NCBI GenBank assembly: GCA_900544075.1
Contig: UQTJ01000008.1
Location: 1 to 64,000 of the forward strand
DNA from: an uncultured Bacteroides sp.
GTDB lineage: Bacteria; Bacteroidota; Bacteroidia; Bacteroidales; Bacteroidaceae
Length of the DNA stretch: 64,000 bases
Direction of reading: 5' to 3'
Below the pieces are notes generated by a model that was not told the DNA's origin, searched no databases, and was given only the letters and a program-made list of their open reading frames with translations. A program made the position numbers and the translations under genes. This document shows, piece after piece, positions 37,784 through 44,704 of the stretch. How positions within the stretch are numbered: the stretch's first letter is position 1; every line of letters starts with the position of its first letter.

Positions 37784-38533
37784 ATGAGGGTAAAGAATTT
37801 TATTATCGTTTCGCTTTTGGGCTTGTTGTCTGTTCCGGCTATGGCTCAGAATATAGAAGAGGAAAGGACGGATTCGCTGCAGCAGGTAGTGGATGAGATT
37901 TCAGAGAAAAACAAACAGCTTGAGGCTGAGGCTTTGGACAAGAAAATATGGAAGGACAGAGCAAAGTATTTTAATATTTCTTACGTGAAACAAAGCTTGT
38001 CGCCTGCAGATGTAGATTATAAGTATAACAGCAGCTTGGGTGTAGCCATAACTAACGGTCGTACTTATTATCTGCATAAGAAACCGATATTGGGTATGAT
38101 TAAGTTTGGTATTGACTGGAGCTTTTTCGATGTGAATGTTGCTATGTATGAGAATGAAACTACTGATGGTTACGAAGTAGAGAAAGAAAATATGTATCAG
38201 GCGGAAGTCGGTATGCAGATTGGCCCTTCTGTAACAGTTAATCCTATAGACCATCTTAAGGTCAACGGTTATTTCCGTGTTACTCCTTCGTACTCAATGA
38301 TGTACAGTGGTGATGAATTTAATGGCAGTTATGGTACTTTCTTCTCTGCCGGTGGAGCGATATCTTATAAGGTTATATCTCTTGGTATTGAAGCACGCTG
38401 GGGAAAAACAAAATATAAAAGTCTTGTCGATTTAGGAGATATTATGGGTGATGATGGTGATTCATCTGCGGAAACTCCAAAAACAAACTGGAAAACAGCT
38501 TCTACACGTTTCTATATAAGCTTCAGATTCTGA
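37784..38533 (+). CDS. Exported small outer-membrane beta-barrel protein, function unknown
   Basis: A 249-residue protein with a clear signal peptide (IIVSLLGLLSVPAMAQ). A charged, probably coiled helix follows (LQQVVDEISEKNKQLEAEA), then amphipathic beta strands alternating with turns and ending in STRFYISFRF, whose terminal aromatic is the usual outer-membrane insertion signal. I recognise no family. It stands alone between a -7 box and a terminator, so it is monocistronic. A porin or assembly role is possible. Confidence 0.72.
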   Translation: MRVKNFIIVSLLGLLSVPAMAQNIEEERTDSLQQVVDEISEKNKQLEAEALDKKIWKDRAKYFNISYVKQSLSPADVDYKYNSSLGVAITNGRTYYLHKKPILGMIKFGIDWSFFDVNVAMYENETTDGYEVEKENMYQAEVGMQIGPSVTVNPIDHLKVNGYFRVTPSYSMMYSGDEFNGSYGTFFSAGGAISYKVISLGIEARWGKTKYKSLVDLGDIMGDDGDSSAETPKTNWKTASTRFYISFRF

Positions 38534-38557
38534 TAAACATATATCTTATAAATGAAA

Positions 38558-38585
38558 AAGGTTGTCCCAATGGACAGCCTTTTTT
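38558..38585 (+). terminator. Terminator after the small barrel gene
   Basis: A 10-bp stem (38558-38567 with 38572-38581, one G-T pair) with loop CAAT is followed by TTTT. Confidence 0.8.
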
Positions 38586-38606
38586 ATTGTCTATGATTAA
38601 TCCCCT

Positions 38607-39320
38607 TTAATCAAAGCGTTCGTGCAGCAGATTGATTTCCTTATTCAAAAGACTGTCGATATTGTTTAAACGCCTCCAGTCGCAATAACCCTCTACGGTA
38701 CTTACGAATGAAAGAAATACAGGATGCTCCATCTGGAAAGCATAAAATCCTTTATAGACACTGGTGTTGTTGAACATGTATTTCTTGATACTCTGTTTGT
38801 CAAGACTCTCTATACATGTCATTATAGCATTGTTCTTCAACTTGTAATAATCTGAGATATCTTTTCTCATACGTTCTATATAACCATATGTCTGCAATAA
38901 ATCCTGTAGCATCTGTTTGTCATTGATATGCTGCATCAGCTGTGAGCCTTTCAGCACTTCAAGTGCGTCTGTATCTACATTGAGTTCTGATGAAGATGAG
39001 AAAAACTCCCAATACTTTTCTATCGTATCCGAAGGTACGGATTCCAACTCTAAATTTGCTTCCTTCAGCATCCTGCTCATGCGAATGTCGGCTTCTATCA
39101 TTGAACGAGTATGTTTCAGCTCCTCATAGTTGTTTGCCAGTTCCTGTCTGATGAGCTGCATGACCGAACGTATTTCTTTCTCTCTGGAACGAGTGCTTAT
39201 CAGGTCGCTCCCCCAGAAGGTTACAATAACGCCGGCTGCCACGATGCTGAACTGACGCAAATAGTCGCCTATACGCCATCCTCTCACGACAGCTGCCATA
39301 TATTTCCAAAATTTTTTCAT
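38607..39320 (-). CDS. Single-pass membrane protein, function unknown
   Basis: A 237-residue protein: a short basic N-terminus, one membrane helix (about residues 24-42, FSIVAAGVIVTFWGSDLI), then a long helical, charged region (SREKEIRSVMQLIRQELANN onward) to the C-terminus. The layout resembles small membrane proteins such as the DUF6090 group, but I cannot assign it with confidence. It begins just downstream of the gpmI terminator and has no obvious operon partner. Confidence 0.65.
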   Translation of the reverse strand: MKKFWKYMAAVVRGWRIGDYLRQFSIVAAGVIVTFWGSDLISTRSREKEIRSVMQLIRQELANNYEELKHTRSMIEADIRMSRMLKEANLELESVPSDTIEKYWEFFSSSSELNVDTDALEVLKGSQLMQHINDKQMLQDLLQTYGYIERMRKDISDYYKLKNNAIMTCIESLDKQSIKKYMFNNTSVYKGFYAFQMEHPVFLSFVSTVEGYCDWRRLNNIDSLLNKEINLLHERFD

Positions 39321-39340
39321 TATGAACTTGCAGTTATAAA

Positions 39341-39389
39341 AAAAGCACAGACCTCATAGGATTTTTGTCCGTATGCTGTCTGTGCTTTT
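39341..39389 (-). terminator. Terminator after gpmI
   Basis: A 12-bp perfect stem (39341-39352 with 39378-39389) encloses a 25-nt loop. Read on the minus strand it is followed by a T-rich stretch. It lies 31 nt after the gpmI stop codon. Confidence 0.75.
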
Positions 39390-39419
39390 GTTTGTATCTT
39401 TAATATCTATTCTGAAAGA

Positions 39420-40934
39420 TTACTTAATCAGGTCTTTTCCTGTCATATCAGCCGGCTGAGCCATACCCAGGATGTGAAGGATAGAAGGAGCAACGTCTGC
39501 CAATACACCGTTTTCAACCTTGGCGTCCTTGTTTTCTGTTACGTAAACAAATGGAACAGGGTTCAGTGAGTGAGCAGTGTTAGGAGTTCCGTCTTCGTTC
39601 AATGCGTGGTCAGCGTTTCCGTGGTCAGCGATGATGATTACTTCGTAGTCGTTAGCCTTAGCAGCTTCTACTGTATCTTTCACGCAGTTGTCGATAGCAA
39701 CAACAGCCTTTTCGATAGCTTCGTAGATACCGGTGTGACCTACCATGTCGCCGTTAGCATAGTTGACAACGATGAAGTCATATTTCTGAGTGTTGATAGC
39801 TTCTACCAGTTTGTCCTTAACTTCGTAAGCGCTCATTTCAGGCTTCAGGTCGTAAGTGGCAACCTTTGGAGAAGGAACCAGGATACGGTCTTCGTTGTCG
39901 TATGGAGTTTCACGTCCGCCGTTGAAGAAGAATGTAACGTGGGCATACTTTTCTGTTTCAGCGATGTGAAGCTGAGTCTTTCCGTTTGCTGCGAGGTATT
40001 CGCCAAGAGTGTTCTGTACGTTTTCCTTAGGGAAGAGGATGTGTACACCCTTGAATGAAGCATCGTATGGAGTCATACAGTAATACTGAAGTCCCGGGAT
40101 AGTCTTCATACCGGCTTCAGGCATATCCTGCTGAGTAAGAACGATAGTAAGCTCTTTAGCACGGTCGTTACGGTAGTTGAAGAAGATAACTACGTCGCCT
40201 TCCTTGATAGTACCATCGAAGTTAGCGTTGGAGATAGGTTTGATGAATTCGTCAGTAACACCTTCATCGTATGATTCCTGCATAGCCTGAACCATGTCTG
40301 TAGCTTTCCTACCTGTACCGTTAACGAGCAAGTCGTAAGCTTCTTTCACACGTTCCCAACGTTTGTCGCGGTCCATTGCATAGAAACGACCTACGATAGA
40401 AGCGATTTTACCTGCTGATTTAGCGCAGTGTGCAGTAAGTTCTTCGATAAATCCTTTACCGCTCTTAGGGTCAGTGTCGCGACCGTCCATGAAGCAGTGG
40501 ATGAAAGTATTTTCGATACCGTATTCTTTAGCGATGTCGCAAAGGCGGAACAGGTGGTCGAGTGAAGAGTGTACACCACCGTTTGAAGTAAGACCCATGA
40601 AGTGGATGTTCTTACCGTTTTCCTTAGCGTATGTGAAGGCAGAAACAACTTCAGGGTTCTGCATGATGCTTCCGTCGGCACAAGCACGGTTGATTTTCAC
40701 CAAATCCTGATAAACGATGCGTCCGGCACCGATGTTGAGGTGACCAACTTCTGAGTTACCCATCTGTCCGTCAGGAAGACCTACGTTTTCGCCGCTTGCC
40801 TGCAACTGTGAGTGAGGGTAGTTAGCCAACAGACTGTCCCAATAAGGAGTAGGAGTGTTAAAGATTACATCGTCTTTGTGATGGTCGCCGCAGCCCCATC
40901 CGTCGAGGATCATTAAAAGTGCTTTCTTTGCCAT
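39420..40934 (-). CDS. gpmI: 2,3-bisphosphoglycerate-independent phosphoglycerate mutase
   Basis: A 504-residue cytosolic Mn-dependent glycolytic enzyme interconverting 3- and 2-phosphoglycerate. It belongs to the alkaline phosphatase superfamily: metal-binding DGWGCG at the N-terminus, the phospho-serine loop [29 protein letters not shown], and the metal-binding [12 protein letters not shown] near the C-terminus. I start at the ATG at 40934 ([14 protein letters not shown]), as all relatives do; the open frame extends to 40985 without similarity. A -7 box lies 48 nt upstream of that ATG. It is a single-gene unit with its own terminator. Confidence 0.97.
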   Translation of the reverse strand: MAKKALLMILDGWGCGDHHKDDVIFNTPTPYWDSLLANYPHSQLQASGENVGLPDGQMGNSEVGHLNIGAGRIVYQDLVKINRACADGSIMQNPEVVSAFTYAKENGKNIHFMGLTSNGGVHSSLDHLFRLCDIAKEYGIENTFIHCFMDGRDTDPKSGKGFIEELTAHCAKSAGKIASIVGRFYAMDRDKRWERVKEAYDLLVNGTGRKATDMVQAMQESYDEGVTDEFIKPISNANFDGTIKEGDVVIFFNYRNDRAKELTIVLTQQDMPEAGMKTIPGLQYYCMTPYDASFKGVHILFPKENVQNTLGEYLAANGKTQLHIAETEKYAHVTFFFNGGRETPYDNEDRILVPSPKVATYDLKPEMSAYEVKDKLVEAINTQKYDFIVVNYANGDMVGHTGIYEAIEKAVVAIDNCVKDTVEAAKANDYEVIIIADHGNADHALNEDGTPNTAHSLNPVPFVYVTENKDAKVENGVLADVAPSILHILGMAQPADMTGKDLIK

Positions 40935-40982
40935 AATTGTAATATGTTTTAGAAGTTTGAAATCCAATTTGTTTTCCGGCTG

Positions 40983-40990
40983 CAAAAGTA
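40983..40990 (-). promoter_or_regulatory. -7 box of gpmI
   Basis: The minus strand reads TACTTTTG, an exact TAnnTTTG match, 48 nt upstream of the gpmI start codon at 40934. Confidence 0.5.
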
Positions 40991-41096
40991 CAAAATATCT
41001 GCTTTTTGAGCGAATGTTTTGGGGATTTTTAATATAGAGCTTATAATGGATAATTTAGAATATACTTTCAATTATAGTAAAAATGAGAATATATTG

Positions 41097-41128
41097 TTTG
41101 TGAATTATTCGTGGATTTACTATATTTG
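41097..41128 (+). promoter_or_regulatory. Promoter of hicAB (TTTG-N20-TATATTTG)
   Basis: TTTG at 41097-41100 and TATATTTG at 41121-41128 match both Bacteroidetes promoter elements with a 20-nt spacer. The best-formed promoter in the window, 24 nt upstream of the hicA ATG at 41153. Confidence 0.75.
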
Positions 41129-41152
41129 CAAAGTAATAAAGTCAAAAACGCT

Positions 41153-41341
41153 ATGAGTTACAAGTCTGTTAAGGAGGTTGTAACTATGTTGCTTGACAAC
41201 GGCTTCGTTCTAAAAAGCCAGAAGGGCAGCCACATGAAGTTTGAAAAAGACGGAATAACGGTAGTCGTTCCGAATCATGGAAAGAAAGGCGTTGAAAAAG
41301 GCACTTATTACAGCATTTTGAGGCAAGTGGGGCTAAAATAG
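41153..41341 (+). CDS. hicA: HicA family mRNA interferase toxin
   Basis: A 62-residue toxin with the dsRBD-like fold that cleaves mRNA independently of translation. Diagnostic features are GSHMKFEKDG with the catalytic H27, followed by VVVPNHGKKGVEKGTYYSIL and a C-terminal QVGL. The start is the ATG at 41153 (MSYKSVKEVV); the longer frame from 41111 would overlap the promoter's -7 box. It precedes its antitoxin by 39 nt. Confidence 0.93.
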   Translation: MSYKSVKEVVTMLLDNGFVLKSQKGSHMKFEKDGITVVVPNHGKKGVEKGTYYSILRQVGLK

Positions 41342-41380
41342 CCCCAGCCTCTTTTGTTTAACTATAAAATGGTGGTCAAA

Positions 41381-41773
41381 ATGAGAACAGTTGAAGTTAT
41401 TGTGGAACATGCCGGCAATAATCTTAGTGCTTATATCGAAGGTGCTCCTGTTATTACGGTTGGTAATAACATAAGGGAGATTGAAGATAACATGAAAGAA
41501 GCCATAGACTTATATTTGGAGGACAATCCGAATCCGTGCGAAATTCTCAAAGGGGAATTTTCCTTAAAATTTAAAATAGATGCTTCTACATTCATCAACT
41601 ATTACAGTAGCATTTTCACTAAGGCCGCATTGAGCCGGATAACCGGAATCAATGAACGCCAGTTGTGGCATTATGCGGCCGGAGTGCATAAACCTCGCAA
41701 ACAACAGTTGGAGAAGATTCAGAAAGGTATTAACGCACTGACTGAGGAATTGGCTGCTATAAATTTGTTGTAA
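41381..41773 (+). CDS. hicB: HicB family antitoxin with C-terminal helix-turn-helix
   Basis: A 130-residue antitoxin. Residues about 1-65 form the HicB RNase-H-like fold (VEVIVEHAGNNLSAYIEG, then IREIEDNMKEAIDLYL). The C-terminal part is a helix-turn-helix (FTKAALSRITGINERQLWHYAAGV) that should bind the hicAB promoter. I choose the ATG at 41381, which has a GGTGG sequence just upstream and gives the family's usual N-terminus; ATG 41369 is an alternative. Both genes look intact, so the module is probably active. Confidence 0.92.
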   Translation: MRTVEVIVEHAGNNLSAYIEGAPVITVGNNIREIEDNMKEAIDLYLEDNPNPCEILKGEFSLKFKIDASTFINYYSSIFTKAALSRITGINERQLWHYAAGVHKPRKQQLEKIQKGINALTEELAAINLL

Positions 41774-41810
41774 TTGATAAAGTGATTATCTATGGATTAT
41801 CGCTCCATTT

Positions 41811-42746
41811 TTAGCTATTTTTCAGCTGTGTGAACAGCTCTTTCTGTTTCTCGCTTAACGCTGTAGGTATATCCACATGATATGTCACAATCAAATCGCC
41901 GAATGTACCTTCTTTCTTATATACAGGGAATCCTTTGCCACGCAGTCTGACTTTTGTGTCGTTCTGAGTGCCCGGATTTACTTTCAGCTTGACCATTCCG
42001 TTTATGGTCCTGACGTTCACAGTACCTCCAAGGACGGCTGTGTAAAGGTCGATATCAACATCTGTGAACAGGTCGTCGCCCTCACGTTTGAAGTCAGGAT
42101 CCGGAGCAATTTTGAATGTGATGTAAAGGTCTCCGTCAGGTGCTCCGTTGCTGCCTTTCTCGCCGTGGCCTTTCAGCTTTATCATTTGTCCGTCGGCAAT
42201 ACCCGCAGGTATTGTTATACGCAGGTTCTCACCGTTCACGCTGAAGGTCTGTTTGTGCGTAACGGCTGCTTCGCGCAGTGAAAGGTTCATCTGTGCTTCT
42301 ATGTCACCTCCACGGCTCATCATGTTGTAGCCTCTTCCGCTTCTGCCCGCTGATGCTCCATGTCCGAACAGCTGTTCGAAGAAATCGGAGAAGCCGCTTG
42401 CGTTTCCTCTCCCGAATCCGCCCATGAAATCGTCGCCATTTACGGAGTACCAGTAAGCCGACTGTCCGCCACTTTGTTGTGCTCGCTGGTATGCCTCACG
42501 TTCAGCCTTGAATTCGTCGGCATGTTTCCAGTGTTCGCCGTATTCGTCGTATTTCTTTCTTTTTTCAGGATCGCTCAAAACCTCGTTAGCTTCGTTTATC
42601 TCCTGAAACTTGTCTTTGGCGTTAGGGTCGTCTTTGTTCAGGTCAGGATGATACTTTCTGGCCATCTTACGATAGGCTTTCTTGATATCATCTTGCGAGG
42701 CATTACGTTCTACGCCCAGTACTTTGTAATAATCTATAAAAGCCAT
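41811..42746 (-). CDS. CbpA-type J-domain co-chaperone (DnaJ without zinc finger)
   Basis: A 311-residue partner of DnaK. The J domain (1-70) has the HPD motif at 33-35. A Gly/Phe/Ser-rich linker follows ([20 protein letters not shown]), then two beta-sandwich substrate-binding domains ([38 protein letters not shown]). There is no CxxCxGxG zinc finger, so it is a class II (CbpA/DjlA-like) protein. It lies on the same strand as Hsp20 upstream, separated by a terminator and a 21-bp repeat array that may regulate it. Confidence 0.94.
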   Translation of the reverse strand: MAFIDYYKVLGVERNASQDDIKKAYRKMARKYHPDLNKDDPNAKDKFQEINEANEVLSDPEKRKKYDEYGEHWKHADEFKAEREAYQRAQQSGGQSAYWYSVNGDDFMGGFGRGNASGFSDFFEQLFGHGASAGRSGRGYNMMSRGGDIEAQMNLSLREAAVTHKQTFSVNGENLRITIPAGIADGQMIKLKGHGEKGSNGAPDGDLYITFKIAPDPDFKREGDDLFTDVDIDLYTAVLGGTVNVRTINGMVKLKVNPGTQNDTKVRLRGKGFPVYKKEGTFGDLIVTYHVDIPTALSEKQKELFTQLKNS

Positions 42747-42806
42747 ATATTTTGAGTTTTAAAGTTGGTGGTTTATTGATGTTTTTATGCCCGGAAATTC
42801 TTGTAA

Positions 42807-42916
42807 ACAACCTTACATATTCTATAAATACAACCTTTGTTTTTATAAATACAAGTTATATATATAAAAATACAATCTATAGATATATAAATATAAGTTG
42901 TATTTATAGAATATGT
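42807..42916. repeat. Tandem ~21-bp repeats inside a 20-bp inverted repeat, upstream of the J-domain gene
   Basis: The word ATAAATACAA (or one-base variants) starts at 42824, 42845, 42866 and 42887, exactly 21 bp apart, and a further degenerate copy begins near 42807. The whole is framed by perfect 20-bp inverted arms, 42815-42834 and 42897-42916. It sits 70-170 bp before the minus-strand J-domain gene. Possible roles are a phased operator for a stress regulator or a small invertible segment. The remaining bases of 42747-43022 hold the hsp20 terminator. Confidence 0.85.
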
Positions 42917-42971
42917 GAAGGCGGTTTCAAGTTCTCATAAGCATGTGTTGAAGTTGTTGTCTTATACAAAC

Positions 42972-43004
42972 AGAGCCCCCCGTTGACTGTTGGCGGGAGG
43001 CTCT
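42972..43004 (-). terminator. Terminator after hsp20
   Basis: An 11-bp GC-rich stem with one mismatch (42972-42982 with 42994-43004), followed on the minus strand by TGTTTGT. It lies 18 nt after the hsp20 stop codon and separates it from the J-domain gene. Confidence 0.65.
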
Positions 43005-43022
43005 TATTTGGTTTACCAATGA

Positions 43023-43460
43023 TTAATGTATCTCAATAACACGATTAACCTTAGCTTTTTCTTCAGGTGAATACTTCGGCAGTTCGATAGTCAATACACC
43101 GTCTGAAACATTAGCACTTATCTTTTCCTTATCAACATTGTCAGGCAAGTAAAGTGACTGTTGGAATTTTGTGTAAGAGAACTCACGTCGCAAGTATTTC
43201 TTGTTTTCTTTATCTTTATCTTCGTTTTCAACTTTCTTTTCCATTGAGATAACAAGTTCGTTGTCGTCTCCCAAATGGATGTTGAAATCGTCTTTGGTCA
43301 TTCCTGGAGCTGCAACCTCTACTTTGTAGTTCTTTTCGCTCTCAATAACATTGATTGCCGGAGCTGTAGCATTAGTTTTTTCCATCCAGTCATTATCAAA
43401 GAAATCATTAAAGATACTTGGTAACCAGTTCTGATTGTAATACTTTCTAATCGGCATCAT
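43023..43460 (-). CDS. Hsp20 / alpha-crystallin small heat-shock protein
   Basis: A 145-residue ATP-independent holdase. After a variable N-terminus (NWLPSIFNDFFDNDW) the alpha-crystallin domain spans about 38-135: PAINVIESEKNYKVEVAAPG, FSYTKFQQSLYLPDNVD and SDGVLTIELPK. The C-terminal VNRVIEIH contains the I/V-x-I/V motif used in oligomer assembly. A real Shine-Dalgarno sequence (AGGAG on the minus strand, 43470-43474) precedes the start, unusual in this window. Grouped with a J-domain gene, it points to a local protein-folding stress cluster. Confidence 0.95.
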   Translation of the reverse strand: MMPIRKYYNQNWLPSIFNDFFDNDWMEKTNATAPAINVIESEKNYKVEVAAPGMTKDDFNIHLGDDNELVISMEKKVENEDKDKENKKYLRREFSYTKFQQSLYLPDNVDKEKISANVSDGVLTIELPKYSPEEKAKVNRVIEIH

Positions 43461-43913
43461 AGTTTTAATCTCCTATATTTAAGTTATACATTTTCAATTA
43501 TTTCCGAACTCTTGGTTTTTGAACCTCAAGTTCACTATTGATATTGCAAACTGTGTGCCGATACCGGAAGTTTGAATTTTTGTCAGACGGTGTTTAATGT
43601 TTATAATCTGATTTTAAACCTTCAGGCTATTGTTTTAAACATGTGGAAACATTATTAATATATTCACAGGTGTTGATAAAGTCATAAATTGACAAATTGT
43701 CATTTGGTTATCTTGTTTTACGTGTCAAAATGTCCTTTCGTGGACTCTTACTTCTGTGTTTAATGTGTTTGGGCTGGAAAAATGTTATATAGATTGTTTC
43801 GGTCGTGCCAAAGTTAGAAGGCATGAAGTTAGAGTTATTAACAGGCTGTTAATAACGTAGGTTTTCAACAGGTTATTAATAACTCCTGTTGATGTTGAAA
43901 TCCAAGACTTGAT
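43461..43913. other. 453-bp intergenic region without a gene (hsp20 upstream / rnhB downstream)
   Basis: No open reading frame of note. A dyad TGAAC-N5-GTTCA lies at 43520-43534, about 60 bp before hsp20, and could be an operator. TGACA-AAT-TGTCA lies at 43690-43702. TTTAA words occur at 43593, 43613 and 43634, but not at strict 11-bp steps. The stretch 43834-43890 is rich in GTTAT/TTAATAAC and AACAGG/CCTGTT words in both orientations. It may be a decayed relative of the 11-bp arrays elsewhere in the window. Confidence 0.5.
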
Positions 43914-44516
43914 TTAGAAATCCAGCGAAAGCTGTGTGTCGCCTAAAAGGTTGTAACTCAGGCGGTGATAAGGAGAAGTGCCGAATTCCTTTATGGCTTG
44001 TCGATGTTTTTTGGTAGGATATCCCTTGTTCATATCCCATGCGTACATAGGATATTCACTGTGCAGCCTGTTCATATAGTCGTCACGATAAGTCTTCGCA
44101 AGTATCGAAGCGGCTGCTATTGAAAGATATTTTCCATCTCCCTTCACTATTGTGGTATGCGGAATATTCTTGTATTTGTTGAAACGGTTGCCGTCTATCA
44201 ACAGATGTTCTGGAGTAATTTTCAGTTGGTCAATTGCTCTGTGCATCGCAAGGAACGAAGCGTTCAGAATGTTGATTTTATCAATTTCTTCCGGTTCTAC
44301 AATACCAATTGCCCATGCCAGTGCTTCCTTTTCTATAACTTCTCTAAGCTGATAGCGCTGTTTTTCAGACAGTTGCTTCGAGTCGTTCAGCATCTCATTC
44401 TTGAAGTCCTTCGGCAGAATGACGGCTGCGGCATAAACTGCTCCGGCAAGACATCCTCGTCCTGCTTCATCGCATCCGGCTTCTATAAGGTTTTCATTCA
44501 AGTATGGTAAAAGCAT
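43914..44516 (-). CDS. rnhB: Ribonuclease HII
   Basis: A 200-residue enzyme that cuts RNA in RNA-DNA hybrids and removes misincorporated ribonucleotides. The catalytic motif [11 protein letters not shown] gives D16 and E17. Further family blocks are [21 protein letters not shown] (third acidic residue) and [21 protein letters not shown]. The length is normal. It appears to be transcribed alone, between the long gap before hsp20 and the array downstream of the GH77 gene. Confidence 0.95.
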   Translation of the reverse strand: MLLPYLNENLIEAGCDEAGRGCLAGAVYAAAVILPKDFKNEMLNDSKQLSEKQRYQLREVIEKEALAWAIGIVEPEEIDKINILNASFLAMHRAIDQLKITPEHLLIDGNRFNKYKNIPHTTIVKGDGKYLSIAAASILAKTYRDDYMNRLHSEYPMYAWDMNKGYPTKKHRQAIKEFGTSPYHRLSYNLLGDTQLSLDF

Positions 44517-44590
44517 CTTTATGGGGTTTTAAAATTTCCGGGTGCAAAGGTACGCATTTTGTGTCTTATACAGTAATATTAATGTGTGGA

Positions 44591-44678
44591 GTTATTAATG
44601 TGTTATTCACATACGGTGTTAAAAAGGAACAGGGTTTAAACAGCCTGTAAATACTGTTTAAACCCTGTTTAGGTGTTG
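44591..44678. repeat. 11-bp-step array overlapping the GH77 terminator
   Basis: Words start at exact 11-bp steps: GTTAT at 44591 and 44602, then TTTAA at 44635, TGTAA at 44646, TTTAA at 44657 and TTTAG at 44668. The first and last groups are in the same phase (44 bp apart). The unit TTTAAACAGCC at 44635 shares its first ten bases with the unit at 25962 in the PUL array. Two of the units form the arms of the terminator hairpin. Confidence 0.8.
44628..44669 (-). terminator. Terminator after the GH77 gene
   Basis: A perfect 16-bp stem (44628-44643 with 44654-44669, loop 10 nt). Read on the minus strand it is followed by CCTTTTT. It lies 35 nt after the GH77 stop codon and consists of units of the 11-bp array. 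Confidence 0.8.
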
Positions 44679-44704
44679 AAAACCTGATTTCTGATGTTTG
44701 TTCT

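Noticed and set aside
39570..40058. 162-codon open frame on the plus strand
   Set aside because: Antisense to gpmI; valine- and serine-rich shadow frame.
42807..42916. Possible plasmid or phage origin iterons
   Set aside because: The 21-bp spacing fits iterons, but no replication initiator gene is nearby and the region lies among chromosomal stress genes.
42815..42916. Insertion sequence with terminal inverted repeats
   Set aside because: The segment is only about 100 bp, has no transposase and no visible target duplication.
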